Shown: piece after piece, positions 7,751-15,011 of the stretch
Numbering within the stretch: the stretch's first letter is position 1
Layout: every line of letters begins with the position of its first letter
Assembly (NCBI GenBank): GCA_903878085.1
Contig: CAIRGJ010000017.1
Location: forward strand, 1-46,236
Length of the DNA stretch: 46,236 bases
Direction: 5' to 3'
Origin: an uncultured Hyphomicrobiales bacterium
GTDB taxonomy: Bacteria; Pseudomonadota; Alphaproteobacteria; Rhizobiales; Xanthobacteraceae
The notes under the pieces: generated by a model
The model's database searches: none
What the model was told of the DNA's origin: nothing
What the model saw: only the letters and a program-made list of their open reading frames with translations
Program-made: the position numbers and the translations under genes

Positions 7751-8731
7751 ATGCAAGGCAAGATCGCGCTCGAGGAACACGTTGCCATCGAGCCGACACT
7801 CAGCGATTCGCAGGTGTTCGGCGCCCATGTCTGGAAGGACCTCGGCCACCGTCTGATCGACGTCCAGGACACGCGGCTGCGCGAGATGGACAAGCACGGC
7901 GTCGAGATGATGATCCTGTCGCTCAACGCGCCGGCGGTGCAGGCGATCCACGACGTCAAAACCGCGATCGCGGTGGCCAAGCAGGCCAACGACACGCTGG
8001 CCGCCGAGGTGCGCAAGCGCCCGGCGCGCTTTGCCGCCTTCGCCGCGCTGCCGATGCAGGACCCGGACGCGGCCATCGCCGAACTGACGCGCTGCGTCAA
8101 GGAACTCGGCATGGTCGGCGCGCTGGTCAACGGCTTTTCGCAGATCGGTACGCCGGACAACGTGACCTATTACGACCTGCCGCAATACCGGCCGTTCTGG
8201 CGCGCGGTCGAGGCGCTCGACGTGCCGTTCTATCTGCACCCGCGCAATCCGCTGCCGAGCTGGACCAAGCAATATGACGGCCACCCGTGGCTGCTTGGGC
8301 CAAACTGGGCGTTCTCGGCGGAGACCGCGGTGCATGCGTTCAGGCTGATCGGCAGCGGGTTGTTCGATGAACATCCCAAGCTCAAGATCGTGCTCGGGCA
8401 CCTCGGCGAAGGCATTCCGGTGCAGCTATGGCGGATCGATAACCGCAATGGCTGGATGAAGGCGCCGCATAAATACGCCGCCAAGAAGGGCGTTGCGGAT
8501 TATTTCCGCACGCATTTCCACCTCACGACGTCGGGCAATTTTCACACGCCGTCGCTGGTCAACGCCATGACCGAGATGGGGCCCGAGCGCGTGATGTTCT
8601 CTGTCGATTGGCCGTTCGAGGATGTCGGCGAGGCCGCGCAGTGGTTCGACAAGGCCGAGATCAGCGAAGCCGATCGCGCCAAAGTCGGGCGCGACAATGC
8701 GATCAAGCTGTTTAAGTTGAAGCTGGGATAG
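7751..8731 (+). CDS. Gamma-resorcylate (2,6-dihydroxybenzoate) decarboxylase-like amidohydrolase
   Basis: A 326-residue member of the metal-dependent amidohydrolase/decarboxylase (ACMSD) family. It very closely follows the pattern I know from Rhizobium-type gamma-resorcylate decarboxylase, which reversibly interconverts 2,6-dihydroxybenzoate and resorcinol plus CO2. Seen: MQGKIALEEH at the N-terminus (metal ligands expected at Glu8, His10), MILSLNAPAVQA, YLHPRNPLP with His163, GHLGEG with His217, and FSVDWPFE with Asp286. GGGGGA precedes the ATG by about 9 bases. It stands alone: no resorcinol hydroxylase, ring-cleavage enzyme or transporter is adjacent, so its role in vivo is open. Related decarboxylases acting on salicylate or vanillate-type substrates are the alternative. 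Confidence 0.85.
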   Translation: MQGKIALEEHVAIEPTLSDSQVFGAHVWKDLGHRLIDVQDTRLREMDKHGVEMMILSLNAPAVQAIHDVKTAIAVAKQANDTLAAEVRKRPARFAAFAALPMQDPDAAIAELTRCVKELGMVGALVNGFSQIGTPDNVTYYDLPQYRPFWRAVEALDVPFYLHPRNPLPSWTKQYDGHPWLLGPNWAFSAETAVHAFRLIGSGLFDEHPKLKIVLGHLGEGIPVQLWRIDNRNGWMKAPHKYAAKKGVADYFRTHFHLTTSGNFHTPSLVNAMTEMGPERVMFSVDWPFEDVGEAAQWFDKAEISEADRAKVGRDNAIKLFKLKLG

Positions 8732-8741
8732 CTTCCTCGGC

Positions 8742-8770
8742 GTCACGCCCGGCCTTGCCTCGGCCATGAC
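8742..8770. repeat. Small palindromic intergenic repeat between convergent genes
   Basis: An imperfect palindrome beginning GTCA and ending TGAC, with arms GCCCGGCC and GGCC. It lies between the convergent ends of the decarboxylase and hydrolase genes. It resembles the arm of the larger repeat at 27579-27698 (GGCCATGAC end). It may act as a weak bidirectional terminator. Confidence 0.55.
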
Positions 8771-8778
8771 GAATCTAA

Positions 8779-9894
8779 TTACTTCTTCTTGTTATCCGCG
8801 ACCGCGCCGCTGCCCCAGGCCGGCTCGTCGGCGCCGTTGCCCCAGGCATAGGGCCGGTAGAAATTGTGCAGGCCGTAACGCACCATCTTCTTCATCTCGC
8901 CGACCCAGTTCGGGTGCACATAGATGGCGTGGTAGTGCGTCGACTTCGCCACTTCCGGCACATAGATCTGGCCGTCGAGCGTTTCCTTGGCGATGCGGTT
9001 GGCGCGCGCCCAATGGCCGCGCTCGGTGATCAGCTTGCTCTTGCCGTCGCAGGCGAAGGTAAACTGGCAGGCGAGATGCCGGCCGGCGTTCTGATAGACC
9101 ACGCCGCAGATGTCGTTCGGATAGAAGCCTGAGAAGGCGCGGTTGACGACGACCTGCGCCACCGCCATCTGGCCGCGCACCGGTTCGCTGCGGGATTCAA
9201 AATAGACAGCATTGGCGAGACAACGCTGCGCCTTCGCGTATTCCTTGCCTTCCAGATGCAGGCGCTGCGCCGGCGACGGCGGCGGCACGCCCGGCGCCGG
9301 GCGCGGCATCGGCACCATGGCGAGCCGCAGCTCGTTCGACATCGGCTCCGACAGCGACGGCGGCGCGATGTCAGACGGCATCGCGTTCATGTCGACACTG
9401 GCGAGCCGGAACGGCGCGGTCGGCTGACCGGCGTTGCTGCCCAGGTCGGAGCGGCTGAACGACGGCTGCGTCGCCATCGCGAATTCGACCGCATCCTGGC
9501 TGCCGGCGGCAGCAAGCTGATCAACCCGGGAAGTATCGGCTTTGGCCGGGCGTTGCGTCTTGGCGGGGATCGAAGCCTGCACCGGCGCATTGCCCATGGG
9601 CCGCGCGGCCATGAAACCGTCGCGCGGAATGGCGGCGACGGCGGACGGCTCGTCCGACGTAAACGAAATGAGCTCGATGCCGGCGCGGAGTCGATCGGGA
9701 ATATCGGCGACCCGCAGGTTGCTGTCGCGGATCACGGCGGCGGCATTTTCGACGGTACGGACACCGGCAATATCCAACGCGCTGAGCGTGACCGCGCCGA
9801 TTGCGAAGATGACGCAGAGCCGCTTGGCGTTGCGGAAGATCTTTTCTTCGATCGTCTCGCCGAACGGATCAAAATCGATGGCACGTGAGATCAA
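8779..9894 (-). CDS. Membrane-anchored SleB-type cell wall hydrolase
   Basis: A peptidoglycan hydrolase of the SleB/Hydrolase_2 family. The start chosen is the TTG at 9892-9894, preceded by GGGAGA at good distance; a TTG at 9969 would add 25 residues but has no ribosome binding site. The 371-residue protein has one membrane segment at about residues 25-45 (LCVIFAIGAVTLSALDIAGV), a long Ala/Pro/Met-rich linker, and a C-terminal catalytic domain from about residue 235: CLANAVYFESRSEP (catalytic Glu expected), AVAQVVVNR, CGVVYQN, CQFTFACDGK and STHYHAIYVHPNW. Topology predicts a periplasmic catalytic domain. Confidence 0.87.
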   Translation of the reverse strand: MISRAIDFDPFGETIEEKIFRNAKRLCVIFAIGAVTLSALDIAGVRTVENAAAVIRDSNLRVADIPDRLRAGIELISFTSDEPSAVAAIPRDGFMAARPMGNAPVQASIPAKTQRPAKADTSRVDQLAAAGSQDAVEFAMATQPSFSRSDLGSNAGQPTAPFRLASVDMNAMPSDIAPPSLSEPMSNELRLAMVPMPRPAPGVPPPSPAQRLHLEGKEYAKAQRCLANAVYFESRSEPVRGQMAVAQVVVNRAFSGFYPNDICGVVYQNAGRHLACQFTFACDGKSKLITERGHWARANRIAKETLDGQIYVPEVAKSTHYHAIYVHPNWVGEMKKMVRYGLHNFYRPYAWGNGADEPAWGSGAVADNKKK

Positions 9895-10135
9895 GGTGGG
9901 TCTCCCGATGCGCCTGCGTGAAAAAAGTCTGTTTTCAGGCTGCGGCGACCATATCGGGGTCGATTGCAATTGAGTCGTTTCTTAAGACTCTTTTTACCAA
10001 ACAAAGCAAACGAGCGTGCTTAATTTGACCAAGCAAAACCGGGGTTTTCCGGGGTTGAAGGTGGCGTCCACCGTTAACCCAACCCGCCGCCGCGGGGGGC
10101 TGTTTTTGCTCCCAAAGGCTGAGTTTCCCTGTGTT

Positions 10136-10164
10136 CTTGAACCTTTAACCGGCCCCACCCATAT
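10136..10164 (+). promoter_or_regulatory. RpoH (sigma-32) heat-shock promoter of hsp20
   Basis: A -35 element CTTGAA at 10136-10141 and a -10 element CCCATAT at 10158-10164 are separated by 16 bp, a near-consensus RpoH promoter. The predicted start point is about 10171, so the mRNA leader would be about 80 nt and consist almost wholly of the hairpins listed next. Confidence 0.8.
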
Positions 10165-10172
10165 TAGCGGGG

Positions 10173-10251
10173 ACCGGACGGGAGTTGCCGCCCGGTTGGG
10201 GTGCCCATGAGGGGCCCCGTCAAAGTCGCTTCAAGCGAGGGCTTTGAGACC
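10173..10251 (+). promoter_or_regulatory. Candidate ROSE-like RNA thermometer in the hsp20 leader
   Basis: Three consecutive hairpins fill the leader. First: ACCGG (10173-10177) with CCGGT (10192-10196), plus inner CGG/CCG around a 6-base loop. Second: GGGG (10198-10201) with CCCC (10215-10218), plus inner CCC/GGG. Third: CAAAGTCGCT (10221-10230) with AGCGA (10234-10238) and CTTTG (10242-10246), leaving GGG (10239-10241) bulged. The third hairpin holds the ribosome binding site GAGGG ten bases before the ATG. The TCGCT opposite it matches the U-(U/C)-GCU signature of ROSE thermometers, which repress small heat shock genes at low temperature in rhizobia. Confidence 0.65.
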
Positions 10252-10677
10252 ATGTCACGAGTACCGTCACTATCCAGTCCGTTCCTGCTGGGCTTCGACG
10301 AAATCGAGCGCGTGCTCGACCGCGTTGCCAAAGGCGCCGACGGCTATCCGCCTTACAACATCGAGCGGCTGGCGCATGACGGGCAAAATCCCGAACGGCT
10401 CCGCATCACCCTGGCCGTCGCCGGATTCACCCGCGACCAACTCGATGTCAGCATCGAGGAAAGTCAGCTGGTCATCCGCGGACGGCAGCAGGACGACAAG
10501 AGCCGGCAATACCTCCACCGCGGCATCGCCGCGCGCCAATTCCAGCGCACCTTCGTGCTGGCGGACGGCATGGAGGTGCTGGGCGCCGACTTGAAAAATG
10601 GATTGTTGTCGATCGATCTGGCGCGGCCGCAAGCCGAACGGATCGTGAAGACGATCGCCATCAACGAGTTGGAATGA
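10252..10677 (+). CDS. Small heat shock protein, Hsp20/alpha-crystallin family (IbpA-like)
   Basis: An ATP-independent chaperone that holds unfolding proteins during heat stress. The 141-residue protein has a short N-terminus (MSRVPSLSSPFLLGFDEIERVLDR read in parts), the alpha-crystallin beta-sandwich from about residue 35 (YNIERL, LRITLAVAGF, LVIRGRQ) and the conserved FQRTFVLADGMEV with a GLLSIDL ending. The ATG at 10252 was chosen because family similarity begins there; in-frame GTG (10201) and ATG (10207) codons further upstream lie inside the leader hairpins. An RpoH promoter and thermometer-like leader precede it. DUF1150 follows after 60 bp. Confidence 0.93.
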   Translation: MSRVPSLSSPFLLGFDEIERVLDRVAKGADGYPPYNIERLAHDGQNPERLRITLAVAGFTRDQLDVSIEESQLVIRGRQQDDKSRQYLHRGIAARQFQRTFVLADGMEVLGADLKNGLLSIDLARPQAERIVKTIAINELE

Positions 10678-10737
10678 CGGACTTGTGAACCAGGACTCGA
10701 CCGCGTCGAGCGTTGTCTAGAAAAGGAGTCGAGGGCC

Positions 10738-11013
10738 ATGAATATCGACAAGACGATTGAACCGAACACGATCGCTCCCGCGATCACGCAGGAGGCATTG
10801 GCGCATCTCGGCGACGGCCGTCTGGCTTACGTCAAGACGATCAATTCCGAGGACGTCGCCGCCCTGTTTCCGCAGGCGCCGAAGATCGAGCCGGGCATCA
10901 AGCTGTTTGCCCTGCATGCCGCCGATGGCACGCCGATCATGCTGACCGACACGCGCGAAGCAGCACTTGCCAATGCCTGGAGCCAGGAGCTCGAGGCGAT
11001 GAGCGTGCACTAA
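10738..11013 (+). CDS. DUF1150 family protein
   Basis: A 91-residue protein of unknown function that in alphaproteobacteria commonly sits just downstream of an Hsp20 gene. Visible family features are the LAYVKTINSED region, the Phe-Pro segment, LFALHAADGTPIMLTDTREAALANA and a short acidic end. An AGGAG motif precedes the ATG. It probably belongs to the same heat-shock transcript as hsp20. No catalytic motif or membrane segment is seen. Confidence 0.87.
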   Translation: MNIDKTIEPNTIAPAITQEALAHLGDGRLAYVKTINSEDVAALFPQAPKIEPGIKLFALHAADGTPIMLTDTREAALANAWSQELEAMSVH

Positions 11014-11018
11014 TTTGC

Positions 11019-11151
11019 GGTCGTCCCCGCGAAGGCGGGGTCCCCTAACCACCGCACGCGAAAGAAAAGAAAAAGCGCAGCCGGTGCCGGCTGCGCTGTT
11101 TACTTATGGGCAGGTCACGGCGTATGGGTCCCCGCCTTCGCGGGGACGACA
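11019..11151. repeat. Composite palindromic intergenic repeat (family A, copy 1)
   Basis: Two inverted arms, GTCGTCCCCGCGAAGGCGGGG near 11020-11040 and its near-complement CCCCGCCTTCGCGGGGACGAC at 11130-11150, each itself a hairpin around the CGAA/TTCG loop. They flank the terminator at 11061-11097. The same arm sequence recurs at 31234 and 34468. This is a REP/BIME-type element typical of Bradyrhizobium-like genomes. Confidence 0.8.
11061..11097 (-). terminator. Intrinsic terminator of ptsN
   Basis: Stem AGCGCAGCC (11074-11082) pairs with GGCTGCGCT (11089-11097) around a 6-base loop. On the minus strand it is followed by a T-rich run (complement of the A-rich 11061-11073), so it terminates ptsN. 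On the plus strand only a weak T-run follows, serving perhaps the DUF1150 transcript. Confidence 0.8.
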
Positions 11152-11152
11152 C

Positions 11153-11617
11153 CTAGGCGGCGCTGCTCGTGGCCTGTGTCGCCAGCACCGCATAGAGCGC
11201 ATCGGCATCGCCCGATTCGCGCAGTTTGCGCGCGATCTCTGGATCGCGCAGCAGGCGGGCAACGCGCGCCAGCGCCTTGAGATGATCGGCGCCTGCCGCT
11301 TCCGGCGCCAGCAGCAGAAAAATTAAATCGACCGGCTGGCTGTCGAGCGCTTCGAAATCGATCGGCCGCTCCAGACGCGCGAACAAGCCGAACAGCCGGC
11401 CGAGTTTCGGGAGCTTGCCGTGCGGAATTGCGATGCCGTTGCCAACCGCGGTGGAGCCGAGCTTCTCACGCTGCAGCAAGATTTCCAGAATCGCACGTTC
11501 GCTCTGACCCGTGAGTTCGGCCGCGCGCGCGGCGAGCTCCTGGATCGCTTGCTTCTTGCCGTTGACCTTGAGCGCCGGAATAATTGCCGTCGGCGCGACG
11601 AGATCGGTGAGCGTCAT
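11153..11617 (-). CDS. ptsN: PTS IIA-like nitrogen-regulatory protein PtsN (EIIANtr)
   Basis: EIIANtr is the last phospho-acceptor of the nitrogen PTS relay (PtsP-NPr-PtsN) and controls potassium uptake and other targets. The 154-residue protein carries the phospho-histidine motif GIAIPHGKLP with His66 and the family features LVAPTAIIPALKVNGKKQAI and LIFLLLAP. I chose the ATG at 11615-11617; a TTG 12 bases upstream adds four residues. It closes the rpoN-hpf-ptsN cluster, a common arrangement. Confidence 0.95.
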   Translation of the reverse strand: MTLTDLVAPTAIIPALKVNGKKQAIQELAARAAELTGQSERAILEILLQREKLGSTAVGNGIAIPHGKLPKLGRLFGLFARLERPIDFEALDSQPVDLIFLLLAPEAAGADHLKALARVARLLRDPEIARKLRESGDADALYAVLATQATSSAA

Positions 11618-11737
11618 GGATCTGTCCAATGATCGTAAATGGCAGCGTGGACTTGTAATGGGTTGTGAGGGTCGCGGCCCTTATAGAGCGGCGGGCGGCA
11701 AGGTCAATGGTCGCGGTAGCCGCGTAGCACAGCGCAA

Positions 11738-11858
11738 CTAGGAATTGGCACGGTCCGAAAACAGGCATGCTGCGGCAAAACCGCCTGCGACACGTCGAAT
11801 CGAGCGCATTCGGAGACGGCGCGAGGCCATCCGGCAATTTCGTCGCGATAATGGACGG
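11738..11858 (-). other. Possible decayed C-terminal domain of hpf
   Basis: Directly after the hpf stop the same frame reads PSIIATKLPDG, and another frame reads AVSECARFDVSQAV. Both faintly resemble the start (PVIIAE) and the VSEAVM-DLS helix of the C-terminal dimerisation domain of long HPF proteins. No intact frame covers the region. This is a weak, tentative match. Confidence 0.25.
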
Positions 11859-12170
11859 TCAGCCGCCGCGGCGGCCTTGCTGATCCTTGCGGCGGCGCTT
11901 GTAGCGGCGAAGCTGCTTCTCGATGCGCTCCGACGCCTGCGCCGCGCTGTCGTAAGCATCGGCCGCCATGCCTTCGGCCTCCAGCAAGGTGCCGGAGTCC
12001 AGATGCAAAAGACATTCGGTGCGATAGCCGAAACCGTCTCTGCCGACGGTGGCGTGGCCGGAATAGCCGCCGTCAAAATATTTGGATGTGGCTTCTGCGA
12101 CGCGGTCCGTGATCCGTTGTGACAGGGCCGAGCCGATATTGATGTTCTTTCCCGATACACGCAAAGGCAT
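11859..12170 (-). CDS. hpf: Ribosome hibernation promoting factor, short form
   Basis: HPF binds the 30S subunit near the decoding site and inactivates ribosomes in stationary phase. The 103-residue protein covers the N-terminal ribosome-binding domain: MPLRVSGKNINIG, the KYFDGGYSGHATVGRDGFGYRTEC strand region read in parts, LHLDSGTLLEAEG and a basic end RRYKRRRKDQ. Hyphomicrobiales homologues I know are long forms near 190-200 residues with a C-terminal dimerisation domain; here a TGA ends the protein after GRRGG. The gene lies between rpoN and ptsN as usual. Confidence 0.88.
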   Translation of the reverse strand: MPLRVSGKNINIGSALSQRITDRVAEATSKYFDGGYSGHATVGRDGFGYRTECLLHLDSGTLLEAEGMAADAYDSAAQASERIEKQLRRYKRRRKDQQGRRGG

Positions 12171-12293
12171 TAGTTACGCCTCCATTGCCGGGCGCGGAAT
12201 CGCCGCGCTATTTTAAGCGGTGAGCTAAAAATCCCAGTTCAGATAAGTCCTCGTTTCGATCCGGTAAGCTTGGCACGTTTCGCCTAGAAAATC

Positions 12294-13823
12294 CTAGGCA
12301 TTGGCGGCCTGTTTCTCACGCCTTCTCTGCACTGAGGACGGAATCCGCATCGCCTCGCGGTACTTGGCAACCGTGCGGCGCGCGATATCGATGCCGGCCT
12401 CGCGCAAGCGGTCGACGATGGTGTCGTCCGACAGTACGTCAACGGCGGTCTCGGCATCGATCAAGTGACGAATACGATGGCGCACCGCTTCCGCCGAATG
12501 CGCTTCGCCACCATCGGACGCCGCAATCGACGACGTGAAGAAATATTTCAGCTCAAAGATGCCGCGGCTGGTCGCCATGTATTTATTGGCGGTGACGCGC
12601 GACACCGTCGACTCGTGCATGCCGATGGCGTCGGCAACGGTCTTGAGATTGAGCGGGCGCAGATGCTGCACGCCTTTGATGAAGAAGCCGTCCTGCTGGC
12701 GTACGATCTCGCTCGACACCTTGAGAATCGTCTTGGCGCGCTGATCGAGCGCGCGCACCAGCCAGGTCGCGGTCTGCAGACAATCGGCGAGATAGATTTT
12801 GTCTTTTTCGTTGCGCGTGGTTTTCGATACTTGCGCATGATAGCGCTGGCTGATCAGGACTTTCGGCAACGTGTCGGAATTGAGTTCGACCTGCCAGCTG
12901 CCATCGGACGCCGCGCGAACATAGACGTCGGGAACGATCGGTTGCACCAGCGTCGAGCCGAAGGCCAGGCCCGGTTTCGGATTGAGATTGCGGATCTCGG
13001 CTATCATGTCGGTGAGATCTTCGTCGCCGACGCCGCACAGCCGGCGCAACGCCGCAAGATCGCGCTTGGCCAAGAGCTCGAGGTGTTCGACCAGCGCCTG
13101 CATCGCCGGGTCGTAGCGGTTGCGGTCCTTGAGCTGCAGCGCAAGACATTCGGTGAGCGAGCGCGCGCAGACGCCGGGCGGATCGAACGTCTGCAGAACC
13201 GCGAGCACGGTCTCGACGTCGCTTCGTGACGCACCGAGTTTCTCGGCGACGGCGTCGAGATCGCCGGTCAGGTAACCGGTCTCGTCAACCATATCGACCA
13301 GATAGCGGCCAATCATGCGTTGCGCCGGATCGGAAATCGCCAGCGCCATCTGCTCGGCGAGATGATCGGCAAGCGTGATCTCAGCGGTGACGAAGGATTC
13401 CAGATTGTAGCTGCTATCCTCGGAGCCGCCGGTGCCGACGCCCGACCACTCCGAATAGCTCGGTGGCGGGGTTTCGGTCGGCGCAGTTTTGGCGCCGCCG
13501 TCGTCGGGAAATACGTTCTCGAGTTCGGTGCCGAGACTTTGCTCCATCGAGGCACGGTTGGTTTCGAGATCCTCGCCCATCCAGTCGGCGGTCGGCGACA
13601 GGTCCTCGTTGCGCTCGATGGCGGGGGCTTCGGGCTCCGCGCCCGGCGCTGAATTATCCTCGGCCTCGGCGCGTTCCAGCAGGGGGTTACGTTCGAGTTC
13701 GCCTTCGACGTAGGCGGCCAGATCGAGGCTGGAGAGCTGCAGCAGCTTGATGGCCTGCATCAGCTGCGGCGTCATCACCAGCGCTTGGCTCTGACGGAAC
13801 TCTAGTCTTTGAGATAGCGCCAT
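12294..13823 (-). CDS. rpoN: RNA polymerase sigma-54 factor
   Basis: Sigma-54 directs polymerase to -24/-12 promoters of nitrogen-related and other genes and needs an AAA+ activator. The 509-residue length is normal. Region I (residues 1-50) is glutamine/leucine-rich: QRLEFRQSQALVMTPQL, LQLSSLDLA, ELERNPLLE. An acidic region II follows, then the core-binding and HTH domains (AIGMHESTVSRVTANKYM) and the RpoN box ARRTVAKYRE at about 481-490. It lies between lptB and hpf with 140 bp and 123 bp gaps, so it may have its own promoter. Confidence 0.97.
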   Translation of the reverse strand: MALSQRLEFRQSQALVMTPQLMQAIKLLQLSSLDLAAYVEGELERNPLLERAEAEDNSAPGAEPEAPAIERNEDLSPTADWMGEDLETNRASMEQSLGTELENVFPDDGGAKTAPTETPPPSYSEWSGVGTGGSEDSSYNLESFVTAEITLADHLAEQMALAISDPAQRMIGRYLVDMVDETGYLTGDLDAVAEKLGASRSDVETVLAVLQTFDPPGVCARSLTECLALQLKDRNRYDPAMQALVEHLELLAKRDLAALRRLCGVGDEDLTDMIAEIRNLNPKPGLAFGSTLVQPIVPDVYVRAASDGSWQVELNSDTLPKVLISQRYHAQVSKTTRNEKDKIYLADCLQTATWLVRALDQRAKTILKVSSEIVRQQDGFFIKGVQHLRPLNLKTVADAIGMHESTVSRVTANKYMATSRGIFELKYFFTSSIAASDGGEAHSAEAVRHRIRHLIDAETAVDVLSDDTIVDRLREAGIDIARRTVAKYREAMRIPSSVQRRREKQAANA

Positions 13824-13964
13824 AGAGGTTTCCCGGCGGAAACTGGTCTGATTCTTGCTTGTTTTTGACTATAACAGCTTCCGCTCGCTGGCGATATACG
13901 ATTCCGCAGCGCAGCATTGCACATATATTGAGCTGTTTTTCCGGGACTCAGGCCGCTGCACGCA

Positions 13965-14891
13965 TTATAGGCGGAATTCTTCGCCCAGATACAGCCGCCG
14001 CACGTCCGGGTTATTCACGATATCCTCAGCACGGCCCTCCATCAGCACTTCGCCGGAATAGATGATGTAGGCGCGGTCGGTCAGGCCCAGCGTCTCGCGG
14101 ACGTTGTGATCGGTGATCAGGACGCCGATGCCGCGGTTGGTCAGATGCCGCACCAGCGCCTGGATGTCGCCGACCGCGATCGGGTCGATGCCGGCGAACG
14201 GTTCGTCGAGCAGCATGTAGCTCGGCCGCGTCGCCAGCGCGCGGGCGATCTCGACGCGGCGCCGCTCGCCGCCGGACAGCGCGATGGTCGGCGTCTTGCG
14301 TAAGCGCGCGATATTGAACTCTTCCAGCAGCGCGTTGAGATCGGCTTCGCGGCGGCGGCGGTCGGGCTCGACCACTTCCAGCACCGAGCGGATGTTTTCT
14401 TCGACGTTCAGCCCGCGAAAGATCGAGGCTTCCTGCGGCAGATAGCCGATGCCGAGGCGAGCGCGCTGATACATCGGCAGCCCGGTGACGTCGTAGCCGT
14501 CGAGCTCGATACGGCCGCGGTCGGCGTTGATCAGACCGGTGATCATGTAGAACACGGTGGTCTTGCCGGCGCCGTTCGGTCCCAGCAGTCCCACGGCTTC
14601 GCCGCGCCGCACATAGAGCGTGACGCCTTTGACGACCTTGCGGCCGCCGAAGGTCTTCTCGACGCCGTGGGCGGCAAGATAGTGGCGCGCGGCCTGGCGG
14701 CCGTCAGCGGGCCCGCGCGGCTTGCCCGCGCCCTGCGGCTGCGCCGCTGTGGTGGCCTGCCGCTGCGCCTGCAGCGTCTGCACCGACTGCGCGTTGGCCG
14801 CCGCGATCTGCTGCTGACGCACTTCGGCCGGCGTCAAAGCGCGGCGGGCGCGAGACTGCTGCTTGCGCCGAAATATCGAGAGGATATTCAC
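13965..14891 (-). CDS. lptB: LPS export ABC transporter ATP-binding protein LptB, with N-terminal extension
   Basis: LptB powers extraction of lipopolysaccharide from the inner membrane with LptFG and LptC. The 308-residue protein has Walker A GPNGAGKT at 104-111, the Q-loop PQEASIF, signature LSGGERRRVEIARAL, Walker B YMLLDEPFAGIDP and the switch region ITDHNVRETL. Residues 1-70 are an added Gln/Ala/Arg-rich, probably disordered extension; E. coli LptB is about 241 residues. It follows lptA by about 120 bp. Confidence 0.95.
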   Translation of the reverse strand: MNILSIFRRKQQSRARRALTPAEVRQQQIAAANAQSVQTLQAQRQATTAAQPQGAGKPRGPADGRQAARHYLAAHGVEKTFGGRKVVKGVTLYVRRGEAVGLLGPNGAGKTTVFYMITGLINADRGRIELDGYDVTGLPMYQRARLGIGYLPQEASIFRGLNVEENIRSVLEVVEPDRRRREADLNALLEEFNIARLRKTPTIALSGGERRRVEIARALATRPSYMLLDEPFAGIDPIAVGDIQALVRHLTNRGIGVLITDHNVRETLGLTDRAYIIYSGEVLMEGRAEDIVNNPDVRRLYLGEEFRL

Positions 14892-15011
14892 CGGGCTACC
14901 TTGCGGCGCATGACGCGATCACTCCAGCGGCGACACTAGCTGATTCCCGGCCGGCAAACCGCGCACCCGCCAAAGCCGCGGGATAACTCGGAGCCGATGT
15001 GGCGTTGGCGG

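Noticed and set aside
7568-8731. Genomic island at tRNA-Ala
   Set aside because: No integrase and no visible repeat of the tRNA 3' end downstream; only one gene before conserved chromosome resumes.
11019-11151. CRISPR-like repeats
   Set aside because: The repeated arms are inverted palindromes in single intergenic units, not regularly spaced direct repeats with spacers, and no cas genes are present.
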